64,000 bases of DNA from Rhodosorus marinus (taxonomy: Eukaryota > Rhodophyta > Stylonematophyceae > Stylonematales > Stylonemataceae), in NCBI GenBank assembly GCA_029953675.1, contig JAMWBK010000013.1, forward strand, positions 682,001-746,000, given 5' to 3'. The notes beneath the pieces were generated by a model. The model had not been told where the DNA came from. It saw only the letters and a program-made list of their open reading frames with translations, and made no database searches. Position 1 is the stretch's first letter. Every line of letters starts with the position of its first letter. Shown here piece by piece: positions 32,014-43,700 of this stretch. A program made the position numbers and the translations under genes.

Positions 32014-34180
32014 TCACCTAGGCGCGCTTTGAACGGGATATCCCATAGCTTTGTACATCTCATAAACCGCACCATAGTCGTACGAAGGATTCATAAACAT
32101 CTGCGATGCCCCGCTCATCATCGGCATAGACCCATGCCGATCAGGCCCTTGACCTCCTCCTGCACCTTGCATCCGATACGCACTCATCATAGACATCCAC
32201 TGGTGCATCTGCACATACCACTCCTGCGCTCTTTGATAGTGGTTGCCGCCCACGGACTTTGCCTTCTTCATGTAGTCCTCGACGTCAAAGCCTGGGTTAA
32301 AACCGGGTGCCCATCCGTTCGGTTGAGCACCAGGGCCCTCCGATTTTTGATCTTCTGGTTTCTTGTTGTCCGGATCGGTCGCTTCGGCGACTGGTTTTCG
32401 ATCCGCATCGGTTGGGAGCTGTCCAGGAACCATCATCTGGTGCATGTTCTGGTAGTACATTGCCTATAACGCGACCGCGCCCGGAGAAAAAAAAACTCAA
32501 GTCAACTTCTTCGGCTCTTCCGACCCCCAATGACCTGTAGGAGTACATACCTGCATTCTGTAAGCATCGCTCTTCGATGCATCAACTCCGTCACCCATTC
32601 CGTTCATCATCGCCCACTGTCCCCAAGGGCTGGGTTGAGACTGTTGTACGTTTGCCGGTACATTCGATCCATTGCTTGCCACCGGTTTACTAGCCTGGGG
32701 CTCCTCTCTTGAGCCTCCTGTTGTTGGCTCAGCGGCTTTAACTGTGTACTCTGCAGACTCCTTACACATGAGTAGGTGCATTCCATGGAGAATACAGCAT
32801 ATGTGAGCACTCCTCGCGGGTGGTTGGGCAGGTTCTGGTGAAGTCACAGACCTTCTTTCTTCGTTTGTTCGGCTTCGGTTTGGGTTTTGTCTGCACCGAG
32901 TCTGCCTCTTTCCTCATCGTGAATCGAGTTGAAGGGCGCTCTGCGATGCCTCGCTGCTCGAGGTTTGCCATAGATGGGCCAAGCCATCGAAACGTCGGTT
33001 TTCGCGCTTTGGATTGCACTTTCTGAATCAAACGCAGCGAGCAGAGGATATTCGCAATGTCATATAGCCGTCGCACTTTCGTCTTTAGCTTGGAATCATC
33101 CACGCTGTCGTTTTTTTTCCCCAAGAGTTGCACTGCGGCCTGAATCCGTTGTAGAGAAACGTTTTGTCAGTTTCTGTATCCATAAGCAGTCTCCCTGTAT
33201 CGAGGAAGACTACTGCCAGCGGATGAAATCGCAGAAAAGCTTCCGCACCTCATCAAGGCCCACATTGCAGTCATTGGAAGTGAGAAAGAGCTGCACGAAC
33301 CGAAGGCTCAAGATTCCAAGAGATTTCTCCTTCCTAGATTCTCCCCTTCCGGACAGCTTCTTTTCTTCGCTGTCGGAATCATCCACTGCAGAAGAATCTC
33401 GATTCTAGTTGACGATTTCAATCCAAAGAGCTTCTGTTAGGACCCCAAAATTTCAGTCTAGATTCTTCAAACTTGGTTCACCTTCTTTTCGCGAAAACCG
33501 TTCGGGTGAGACTCGTTGTTAGGGTTGGTATCCACAAAAGTTTTCTTCGAGCTCTGGTTGGCGAGGGCCTCCTTTTTCAGAGCGGCAAGAGTCGGCTCAA
33601 GCTTTGACTTTCCATACCAAGTGTACCGATTCTTGGCTTTACGAACGACGATCCCAACAGATTCCAATACATTAACTATGTCGTAGATACGCCGTCTCTC
33701 AACACCCAGCCGGGACGCTGCCGCATCAAGGCAGATTTCAGACTCTCCGTTATTGCCGTACATGTTTACAAAACTGTGAAGAAATAGTGGACAAAACGGA
33801 GCAGAACGCCGACGAGTGGTCAGCAAACAAGCGAATTTGCCACAATTTTCAGACGATATATTCTAGGAGAGCAGTTGCAAAGAGTCGTCCTGGCACTTCA
33901 TGCTCGAGGCCAAAGATGCAGCATACGCTGCAACTCATCACTTAACGAAAAACGGTGCGTTTTGCCAGCCAAAATCCAGAAAAGCACGAGAGGAAAAAAA
34001 GCGCTGAAATCCAACCCTCAACGAAACAAAATTGCTTTGCTCAATTTACAATACTAACTTTTCACAGAGCAACCCCAGCGATTTGTCCTTCCTATTGTAA
34101 GGCTCCAACGACCGCTGGGAGCTCGACCCGCGCTCCTCGTCGCCAGACCTCAGCGCAGTCTGACTTGCCGAATTTATCAT
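32014..34180 (-). CDS. Atypical E2F transcription factor with two DNA-binding domains (E2F7/8 or DEL type)
   Basis: Six minus-strand exons: 34180-34059, 33773-33482, 33404-33249, 33139-32852, 32760-32551 and 32463-32014, giving 505 residues. The first DNA-binding domain begins [10 protein letters not shown] and has [13 protein letters not shown] (RRIYD at 68-72) and AKNRYTWYG. The second begins [18 protein letters not shown] and has [12 protein letters not shown] (RRLYD at 213-217) and KPTFRWLGP. Tandem E2F domains without a DP-dimerisation region define E2F7/8 of animals and DEL proteins of plants, which repress cell-cycle genes without DP. The C-terminus is Met/Gln/Pro-rich and low in complexity. 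The exon 4/5 junction (GTCTGT donor, AAG acceptor) is the least certain. Intron 1 is unusually long for this locus (285 nt). Confidence 0.92.
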
Positions 34181-36072
34181 TTTTAAACTACATCAAAGAT
34201 CCATTCCAAAATTCCCTAAATCTGCCCAAAACAAAAAAAAATCACACACCGAACAGTTCCCAAACCGCCTTCCTTCCTACCAATTCCACACCAGACCCAC
34301 ACAATCCCACCCCGTCACAACCCTTTTGACCAAACCCCCAAAAACAACAAAAACAAAGAACAAAACCCACTAAAAAACTGGAAAATTTCCCTTCACATAT
34401 CACATTTTCAAGATACCATCTATACAGTTCTATACATCAAAATACATATTATCACCTTTATCACATCTACCCTTTCCCTCCCAAAAAGACTACGACACTC
34501 TCCCATATACCACAAACGAAACTACACCTCCCTCCCCAATCCAAACCCACCTGCCAAACACTCCTTTCTCTTTCCATCCTTGAGAAAACATCAACTCTAG
34601 TGCCAATTCTACTTTTAAGTGTCACCTATTCATGAATTAGTATATCCATTTTTCTAATCTGGGACAATTTTCAATACTTATTTTAGGGGGCATATTGTTG
34701 ATTGAAATATATTATAATGTTTAATTTTTTGGACCCATTTTGGTACTATTGTGTGTTTGAGAAGGGGGTTAGTGGAATATTACTTGGATATGGATTTCGG
34801 GGTCTAGGACGGGGAAGGTTCGCAATCGAGAGTGAGGTGGAGCTGTTGGAAGTAGTGCGAGTGCTGGTCAGCAGCCATGATACCAAGAGCTCAGATGTCA
34901 TCTGTACAGATCATGAGCTGTGGCGTGTTCCCATCTTGCTCAGCGGAAGGATTCGAGTCGTTTTCCGTGTTGATGGGGTGGGGCCAGTCCACGTCGTGTA
35001 GGCTGGCATCACTTGAGCAATGGGCCCCAGGAGCGAGCTGCAAGGCTGCAGCTTGGATGTAGGAACTGGTGTACAGCTCCAGTCTCTGTTCTGGTGTTTA
35101 CCGACCGCATGCTCCTCGCTGAATGCAAAGAGCCAAGAGGGATCCAGGAGGGTCTAAATTATGCTGAAGTAGAGTTGACTCTCTCAAAATACAGCCAGGT
35201 CCACATTCTACAAACAAAGAAAATCGAGAAATTGAAACATTTGCGATCTATCAATCAATGTGGTCGCCTATACAGAATTTCAAGCAAAAAAAATGTATCA
35301 GTTTCCCGCGAAATTTTCCCACTCTCCTCTCTTCCCAGAGAATTCCTGGCTGTTGTGAATGTCAGTTCGCAAATTATCCGATTCTTCTACCCCCGCTGCC
35401 TAGACCACTAAACAGATGTATAATATTTTATACTAAAAAAGGTTCATAATTTATCCTCCAGCTTATTCACTTTACCCCCTCCCGCCCGAGCGCTCGCCTT
35501 GACAAAATCCTGAGGGGGGTGAATAGAAATCGAACCACAAAAATTTTCAATTTTGAAGATGAACGGAAACATTGAATTTCTAAATAATTAGAACTTTTCT
35601 GTCGGGATATCGCAAAAAAAATCCAATCTCTAAGCTCGCCTGCATAGGGGTATCTATTTAGCACTAGTCGTACTCAAATTTATATAATAATTTCTAAATA
35701 TATAATATAAAGAAAATAAATCGGTATGTCAAGCCATAATATCAGTCTAGTATGGCCCAAATTTTGCCCCAAGCTTTTTATTTGACTGACGACTGTGTAT
35801 GTTTATTACGGAAAAGCTTGATTGTTTGTAATTGACTAATTTCTAATTATGGTTTAGGTGAAGTTAGTTGATTGTATTTGATGTGATGGCTTCGAGATGG
35901 ATACTAAGCTGGCACGTCGATGGGGAGGGGATGATGTGAGCATTGAGTGTGGGTAAGGTTCGGGAGTCTTGGGACCAAAGGAGTGTTTGCAGTTTCGGAT
36001 AAACAGTGTCTCTCTGGGATTTTTCTTTTCCTTCTTTTGAGCTTGTTATTTTGGTTTTTTTTGAGCGTTGAA
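34181..36072. other. Intergenic: C-rich leader, AT-rich cores, an E2F-like site
   Basis: About 34190-34600 is C-rich (E2F leader) and 34610-34740 AT-rich. About 34740-34850 is G-rich, and a 99-codon frame follows (34702-35001), but I recognise nothing in it. About 35440-35530 is C/G-rich with ATTCAC...CCCTC facing GAGGGGGGTGAAT, a possible hairpin. About 35550-35860 is AT-rich, probably the promoter core of the Mediator gene. There may be an unrecognised gene at 34.7-35.4 kb. Confidence 0.35.
35302..35313. promoter_or_regulatory. Canonical E2F-type site TTTCCCGCGAAA
   Basis: The 12-bp sequence matches the classical E2F consensus TTTSSCGC on one strand, with a near-symmetric GAAA end. It lies about 770 bp before the Mediator gene start and 1.1 kb upstream of the E2F gene start, so its target is unclear. 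A chance match is possible. Confidence 0.4.
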
Positions 36073-36513
36073 ATGGAGTCTTCCGGTGAGCGAGATCTGG
36101 TGAGCGAGATGCGCCTGATGCATTTGGTTTCGTCGATGTTGGAGAAGATCGCTCAGGGAAAGGACGAACCCGAGATTTTGAGTGCGGTCAACGCCCTGAA
36201 TGAGAGGTTTCGGAGTTGCGAGAATATTTTGGATACTCTGCCTTCCGGAGATCTTACCAGGGCCGAGCAGCTAGACCTTCTCAAAGCCCTACATGATCGG
36301 CTGCATCGAACGAGGTCAGTGTGTCATGATTTTCACCAGTTTCTTCTATTTAGGTTCAATCTATTTCCAGCTCGTAAGCTCAAGAGAGTGGCTTTCTCTC
36401 ACGTTTGCACACACCACAATGACAGGGAAATGGTTCAAAAATATCAGTCCTTGGAGGTATTCAAAAGCGTTGAGGATGATCCTGCCAATAACACGGTTCC
36501 CATGGACACCTAG
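36073..36513 (+). CDS. MED9: Probable Mediator complex subunit 9
   Basis: Two exons: 36073-36314 and 36426-36513, giving 109 residues. The core ILSAVNALNERFRSCENILD, then LPSGDLTRAEQLDLLKAL and LHRTREMVQKYQSLE, is a helical hairpin with the LPgxDxTxxEQ turn and KYxxL end of the MED9 family. MED9 is a small middle-module subunit of the Mediator co-activator. The match rests on a short helical pattern, so another small coiled-coil protein is possible. The gene faces acetoacetyl-CoA synthetase with only 53 bp between stop codons, so the 3' ends of the transcripts should overlap. Confidence 0.55.
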   Translation: MESSGERDLVSEMRLMHLVSSMLEKIAQGKDEPEILSAVNALNERFRSCENILDTLPSGDLTRAEQLDLLKALHDRLHRTRSVCHDFHQFLLFRFNLFPARKLKRVAFSHVCTHHNDREMVQKYQSLEVFKSVEDDPANNTVPMDT

Positions 36514-36566
36514 TAGGGTTCTTGCCTATCGTTCGGCGTGACGCCGGCCTTACGGTTACTGCTGGA

Positions 36567-38945
36567 CTACGAAGACCATCTATCCCGAACGAGGCTCAAC
36601 GCGTCTATGGACTCTGGGTTCCTGAGCGCGGCTATGTTCCCTATGGGCTTGCCCTCCACGAGCTTCTTCACGGACATCTCCGCCTTCTTCCCGTTGAACG
36701 TGTACGGAATGTCCGTCACGGACATTATCATCGCCGGAACGTGCCTCGGGGATAACCGACCCCTCAGCTCAGAGCGAATTTTCTTCTGCAGTGCGTCATC
36801 AACATGTTTCGCACTTGTCTTCAGCACAACGAACAGCAGTATACGCTCGTCGCCCTCCCAAGATTGTCCGACCACTGCGCAGTCAGAGATCTCCTCCATG
36901 TCCTCCAGGACACTGTAGAAGTCACTGCTCCCCATTCGAACTCCACCAGGATTCAAGGTGCAATCAGAGCGGCCCCTAATGATTAAGCCTACGTTTAAAC
37001 AAGAAACTTGTTCCGTTAACTAGAGTAAACCATGAAAAAAGACAGAGATTACATCTGAGGACGCGCTGATCGCCTACCGTTCTCCTTGGTTATCTCTGCA
37101 TAGTCTCCGTGGGTCCAGATTCCTGGGAAGCGGTGGAAATAGGCCGATGAGTAGGCCTTGAAGCCATCATCGTCCCAAAAGCACAAGGGCATAGCCGGAA
37201 TTGCGTTCTTGCACACCAGTTCTCCAGTTTCTTCTCGTACGTCTTCGCCGAGCTCGTTGAAGACACTGACGTCCTCGCCAAGGCCGACGCATTGAAGTTG
37301 TTCAACGACAACCTTCTTGGTAGGACAACCCAGCGCGAAACAGCTGTTGATGTCGGAACCCCCGCTCATTGATACGTACTGAACAGTGCCACCGAGGGAA
37401 CTCTTTACGAAACGGAAGTTGGCCGCAGAGGACACTGAGCCAGTCACCATCACCGCGCGGATCTTCTTATTAGCCAGCTGCTTTCCATCCCTTCTAAACA
37501 CTCCAGCCACATCCGCACCCATCACTTCCAAGGCTGTCAGAAACCCCGCAGAAGCGCCAAAGTGCGTCACACTCTCCAGGCCGGCCAGTCTGAACAGTAC
37601 AGTAGGATCTTTCGGCAAGATTGCTGCCCCGTCAAAAACAACCAGTTTAGCTCCTCGACCTAGAGCCACTAGAGACCAGTTCCACATCATCCATCCTATC
37701 GTCGTGTAGAAGAAAACGCTACTGTCACTCCTGATGTCCATGTGTAGCGCATGCTCCTTAATTTGGTTCACAAATACACCCCAACCCTGCACGATGCTCT
37801 TCGGCTTTCCAGTCGTCCCTGTCCAACGAATTAAAAAAAAAGAGCACACAGACTAAGGACCACAGTGCAAGTCTATGACAAAGACACCAAGTTGTCTGGC
37901 CAAGAGCCAGGCCAGAATCGCTGCGCTAGTCAGCAATGACAACTGCGAAAAGCTAATCCGTCTGAGCGCTCAGCAGTCATCCCGAGCCCAATTGGAGTGG
38001 AAGCGCTACGAGAGTTGGCATTCTGTCAAATTGAGCTCCGTGCAGAGAATACACCCAGGCAGTGGACGTACCTGAAGAGTACATTATGTACAGCGGATGA
38101 TCGCTTGGAACTCTCACGAATGCGGAATCTAGATCGACCTTTGGGTTGTAGCTCGTGAGCTCCTTGAACTCGATGCGCTCATGTTGGTTTTCGTCCGCGT
38201 TCGGGTGGCTCTGACCGGTGAATGGAATCAAGATCACGTGCTCGACTGACGGCAAGCTGTCGATGATCTCCTTGTTCTTTTCGTTCACGTCAACGTTACG
38301 ACCCTTGTAGATGTAACCGTCAGTGACGATCAACACCTTGGGGCGGACTTGACTGAATCGGTCCAAGACTGCGATAGTTCCGAAGTCTGGCGAACAAGCT
38401 GTCCACACGCACCCCAGAGAGTTAACAGCGAGCATCATGATAATCGTATCGCTGACGTGTGGCATAAGTGCCGCGACGATGTCTCCACATTTCAGCTCGA
38501 GCACTTCCCGACAGTAGCCCGAGGCAGCGTTCACCTCAGCGTACAGCTCCTTGAAGGACAATGAACGCCACAGGCTCAGGTCCTCACGATACGACGCTAT
38601 TGCCGTCTTGTCGGATCGATTTTGTAGAAGGTTCTCTGCAACACAGAGACTCATCCCCTCAAACCAAACCACGTTAACAAGCTCTGGTTTTGAGCGGTCG
38701 TCCGTTCCAGCCCCAACAACATTTGCAATCTCTCCGTGGCTCTTGATGTCGAGAAACTCCACAACGAGCTTCCAGAATTCATCTCTACTACTCACAGACC
38801 AGTGATGCAACGCCTCATAGTCTCTAAACTGCTGTCCACTTCTCTTTTCAGCCTCCGCCCAAAACCTCGCCAATGCACTCTGCGTTAGAGAACTCTCGTC
38901 TGGCTCCCATAAGACCTCAGGCTCATCCAGCTTTACATCAGCCAT
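36567..38945 (-). CDS. AACS: Acetoacetyl-CoA synthetase
   Basis: Three minus-strand exons: 38945-38072, 37818-37078 and 36988-36567, giving 678 residues (human AACS 672). The acyl-adenylate motif is split by the first intron and reads MYSSGTTGKPKSIVQ. Other family blocks: VNVVWFEGMSLCVAENLL, GCVWTACSPDFG, FYTTIGWMMWNW, THFGASAGFL, YVSMSGGSDINSCF, RFPGIWTHGDYAEIT, GRSDCTLNPGGVRMGSSDFY, LSPRHVPA and IPYTFNGKKAEMSVKK (with the catalytic Lys region). The enzyme activates acetoacetate with ATP and CoA in the cytosol. No N-terminal targeting sequence is visible. The first intron (253 nt) is long for this window. Confidence 0.95.
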
Positions 38946-39001
38946 AATTTTTCATCTCAATAGACTCAATTCAGCGATGCTTCGTTCTTACAATCCCCAT
39001 C
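38946..39001. other. 5' flank of the AACS gene
   Basis: A short A/T- and C-rich stretch directly upstream of the acetoacetyl-CoA synthetase start; nothing further is visible. Confidence 0.3.
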
Positions 39002-39955
39002 TCAATATAATACAACCTGCCAACTGCCGAAACCAGCAAGTCTTTCCTTCCAACTGCCCACCCCTCCACATGACCAAACCCTATTAATAGCTGACAGCGG
39101 CGGGTCGAATCTACGACCGACGTTCGGATGGAGGGGGAAGCTGCAAAGGTTTGAGAACCAGCTGAGTGAGACTAGATCGACCGTATATCTAGGCAGAATT
39201 TTTTGTGGTTCCTGCCAGGTAACAACGCTGTCGCCAATACATTGAGAAACTTCTTCTGTGGTTGGGGCAAGTTTGCAAGGCTTTGTGGATAGTCTTTCGC
39301 TGTAGATATCAAGGACTCTGCTGAGAACGTCAGTGGAGGCTGTTGGCTGCGCAGGCAAGTTGGATAGACTGATGCGTAGAACTAACCGATAAATAACCCC
39401 AAAGTCCGTTGGTTTTATTGCGCCTGTAACCTGATCGGCAGGCCTGTGCACGAAGTCTGGATAGATTCTTTCCGTGAGGGGATCACTCGGTAATGGGGTT
39501 CATAGTGATTCGAGGATCGGGACGTTAGCTGTCTGGTTTTGAGGGTAGGGCAGTGCTAGACCTGAGCGATCTGCATTCAACGAGATGCACCAACCCGATA
39601 ATGACAGCTGCAAGTTTTCTTATCTTGAGAGCAGAACTTGGTCAAATGTTAGCAAGAGAAAGCCCGCACAGCAATTTATCCACCGCTCCCTTAGTGTGCT
39701 TGGATTTCTTCGCTTGTTTTGATGGCGGCATGCCAAAAACCCAACATCTGATTTGTATGTCGGAGATCGCTTCTGTGCTTTCTTCTCCTGATTACAGGTC
39801 ATGGGAAAGCTAGGCAATACGGCAGTGCACGATTACGAGCAACTGAATTCGGCTCTTCTTGCGATGCTCCGCATCGGAAAGGACTAGAATTCGGAAACGC
39901 GTACTAAAGGCACCAAGATGTGATGACAGCACATACGTTGAAGGTCATTGAGCAT
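39002..39955 (-). CDS. Possible multi-exon gene of unknown function
   Basis: Upstream of 39955 lie a C-rich tract (about 39990-40080) and an AT core, as for other minus-strand genes. From an ATG at 39955 (MLNDLQ) a perfect GTATGT donor follows. Candidate exon pieces downstream are LLSDAEHRKKSRIQLL, EKKAQKRSPTYKSD, PLTERIYPDFVHRPADQV continuing to TDFGVIYR, and, across a GTTAGT/CAG intron, VLDIYSERLSTKPCKLAPTT. These read as coding but I could not join all of them unambiguously or name a family. The limits given are outer bounds: the last frame runs to a stop at 39002, but the true end may lie earlier. Confidence 0.3.
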
Positions 39956-40755
39956 AAACAGCCGACATTCCGTCCTGGAATCCAAACCGGAAACGCCTCC
40001 ATCACCCCCTCCCCCCCTCTGGCAATCCTACTTCCTCAATCCCACTTTTTCACAATTCAACCAATACCCGTTCTGTCCCAGAAATATTATACTATATCCA
40101 TTTTTATGACCACATACTCTAGAAACTCTCCAAAAAGTTACAAAACCAAAATATTTAGAACTCAATTCCTTCTTTTAACCGCAACACGACCCTTACCTTG
40201 TTCAGTCAAGATTATGCCGGAAACCCGTCTTTATTACAACAAGAAAGTATCTATGGGACCTAAATATTTCCAAATACAATATATTTAGAAATCAATGCCA
40301 TATATTATACAAGAATAAATCTAAATTATATATCTATGCCTATTTTCTTCGTTCGCTAAGCGTTTTTAAAGAAAAGAGCTTCGGAAACAAACTTTCGACG
40401 TCTTTTTGGGGGGGAAGAGAACGCCATCAGTGGGGAAGGGGACAAGGAAGGGTTTCATACGTGTTATGGAGGTATTCAGATGGAGTGAGAAAGTGAATTA
40501 GGAGGTCGATGTATTATTGGAGAGGTATTTTAGGATCTATGGGGTAGTATTTGGTCGTTTATCGTTCGTTCTATATGTAATCGATAAGTTGTTTTCGCGG
40601 GGGTGGGGGTTCCTGTTTGGTTTTTTTTTTTTGGTGGTGGTCGGGGGGGGGGGGCGGTGGGTTTCCTGTTCCGTCGGAGTGGAATTGTGGAGATTGTTGG
40701 GGACGGAAGTGAAGCGGAAAAAGGGGCTTGCCCTTCTTTTGAATTTTGTGTCTAG
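39956..40755. other. Divergent promoter region upstream of the PWWP-TFIIS gene
   Basis: The clearest example of the local promoter layout: C-rich at about 39990-40080, AT-rich at about 40080-40340, and G-rich at about 40400-40740 with a 12-G run near 40648, ending at the ATG at 40756. Confidence 0.5.
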
Positions 40756-43700
40756 ATGTCAAAGTGTCCGTTCCCTGATGGGACGGTTGTTTGGGTCAAG
40801 TACCATGATTATCCATGGTGGCCATCGTTGGTGGGAGTGAAGGAGAGGATTAGCTCCAGGAAAGGGGAGTTTTGGGTGAAGTTTTTCAACGATCCAGATG
40901 GAGGGTTTGTCAAGGCAGGGCAGATGCGTCCTTTCACACCGGAGAATATTAAGAAATACATGCCGCGGAAGGGAAGCGCTGATTATGATAAGATTGTTGA
41001 GGCGGTGAGATTGGCTAGAGAGCACGATCGGGAAAATCCTGTTTCTGAGGATGATGATGATGACGATGACGATGATGTGTCTGATGACGAAGACAATAAG
41101 GAGGAGAGTGAGGAGCAGGATGAGTACAACACTGGCAAAGATCAAGAGTCGATAAATGCTGCTCGAAAGCGCGAGGCGGAGCGGGCTGCATATTCTCGAT
41201 CACGGTTGGAAGATGATCTCAAAAAGGACGAAGAGAGTTCGGATAGTTCACATCCAAGATCCGCAGCGGCATGGAAAAAGAAGCTGGTGGAGGAACCAGG
41301 GAGGAAGCAACATGATCAAGACAGCAGCAGTGACGATTACGTGGAAACTCCTCGAGATCGCCAGAGATCCGCGGCCGAGAGAAAGCCAGTGCCATCGTCT
41401 GATGAAGATGAGGAAGATGTCGACGTAGATGATATCCAGATCCCCAAGCGCCAACCACCGGGAAAGGCAAAACCCGTTGGAGACGAGGAAATGGTCGATG
41501 CGGATGATGTGCAGATCCCCAAGCGGAAACCGTTGGGGCGAACGAGGCCAACCCCTGAAAACGACCCTTCGAGCGCAACCGGGCCTGATCGCTTGCCATT
41601 TACACCGAGAGGACATGAGAAAAAGCCTGAGGATAAGAATAACGGCAGAGGTGACCTCATACCCAAGAAGCAAAAGCCGCGAACTACTCCAGGAGATGAA
41701 ACGGAAAGCGTCACACCCATGAACGCTGCGAGGGACGGGCAGCCGCCATCACGTGAAGTAGAGAAGGAGCGCAAGAGAAGCAGGGTAGATGACGAGGATG
41801 ATCAAGAGCAAAGGGCGAAGAAGCGTGCCGATCTTGCACCAGAGGCCCCCGCTTCCAAGACCGAACCGCCCGTACCCAAGGGTGAAGCCTCCAAGCAGGG
41901 CAGTGAGCGGCCCGGAGGTCGTCCAGCGAAAGCAAACGAATCAAAAAAAGAAATAGATATGAGCGCCCTTCATAGGACTGAACATAAGGAGATAGCGAAG
42001 GGCAACACTGCAAAGAGGCTACGAGAACCGGTCCACAGTAGCGGAGTAGAAGCACACTCTTCGCAAGGACAAGCAGTCGTTCTTGAGATCAATATTCCAC
42101 CTGGAAGACCCGAACCGGTATTTAGCCCTCTAGACGATTCTGAAGCGATGCAGCTGCAGATTGATGAAGAAGAGTTCACTGAGCTCTCGGAGACTCTGAC
42201 GAGTAGAGAGAGCAAGGTTGAGAGTCGCATCTCCTCGATGTCAAGTCTGAGGGAGGAAGTGGAAAAGCAAGCACGGGAGCTTCGAGCACAGGTGAAGGAG
42301 TTTACTCAGCTCGTGGACGAACTTAGCCAGGCGGACGAGAATGTTGCGAAAGCTTGGAATGATTGCAGTACTGCGCTTGAGGAACTGCACCGAGCGAAAG
42401 TCACTGTACCCATGCTGAAATCAACCAAAGTAGGGAAGCTCGTAAAGAAGATCTCGAGGGATGGAGGACCCCTCTCCGGAGCGGCAAGGTGTTTGCAGAA
42501 GGCGTGGATGGAGCTCCTCCAGCCACCCAAGAAGCTTGGGGACGGTATACCCAAACCCAAGCAGCGTGAGCATTTACCGTCTGTTCCAAAGGCGGAGAAG
42601 AGAACTAGGGATTCAGAGGCGCTTGATGCACGGGAAGACGAATCTCCGAGCTCTGAGAGGAAGAGCAAAGACGCCGAGGCGAACGCCAAGGCCCGAAAAG
42701 ACGAACCAGTACGGGAGAGCACTCCTGGCAAAGCGGATGCCGATGCCAACGGGAGCTCAAGGCCCCCAAAAGATTCAGATGCGAACTCGTCCGCTGGCAA
42801 CGTGGCGGGGGCTGACCCACCAATTCCACTGAAGAAGAAAAAAAGCATTTCGAAATCTACATCGAAGGATCGGGATCATGCAAAGCCGTCGAAGCTCTCC
42901 AGGGATGATGCCCCGAAGGCTTCGCCAGTTCGAAATGATAAAACGGTCAAGGAGGATCCACCGAGGGCATCCCCACCGCATAAGGATAAGGTTGTAGGGC
43001 AAATGACGAAGAAGCTATCGAGAACCGGCGAATTGACCAAGAAGCTTTCTAAACGAGATGCTTTTCCGAAGGGGAAATCTCAGACAAAAGCTAGCCGTCC
43101 GGGAATACAGCCCGCCAGACCACAGCAAGGTGACGCTCCGATGGCCAAGGTAAGGATAAGCATTGAGGATCGGAGGCGAACGTTTGGAACAATCTGTCAG
43201 GTACTGAACGAATGGCTGTGCTTGGCTCCGTTTGACAGGACGCATCTGCCAAGATTACTGCTGTGTTTACTGGTATTTTTGCTGGCTCGGAGAGGAGCCA
43301 AGATGAGTCCCTTGAGAGACTCTATGTGGCTCTGGATAATGAGAAGGCAGCAAAAGTCGCATCTGACCTTGAGAAAGCGATCAAAGGACTGGCGTTGCCA
43401 CAAAAGGACTATATGGAGAAGGCACGGGTGTTGCGTTTGAATCTGAAACGAAATCCGCACCTGCGAAAGGCGGTGGCGGAGGCGAAGATTTCCGTATCGA
43501 AACTGGTAACTATGGACAGCGCGGAAATGCGCACGGAGGAGCAGAGCAAGGAGATTCGAAAAATAGAGGACCGAAACCTGCACTTCTCACAAAAGAGCTT
43601 GGATGTGAGGGTACAGAGGGGCCTGTTCACCTGTTCGGAATGCAGGGGCGACAAGACAACCTACCACGAAATGCAGACCAGGTTGGTTTGCTCGATTACA

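Noticed and set aside
39002-39451. Single 150-codon minus-strand frame as one exon
   Set aside because: Its start is GTG, and internal donor/acceptor pairs suggest that parts are introns; only a spliced model is plausible.
41219-41774. Antisense frames in the PWWP-TFIIS gene
   Set aside because: They mirror the low-complexity charged linker of the real protein and have no motifs.
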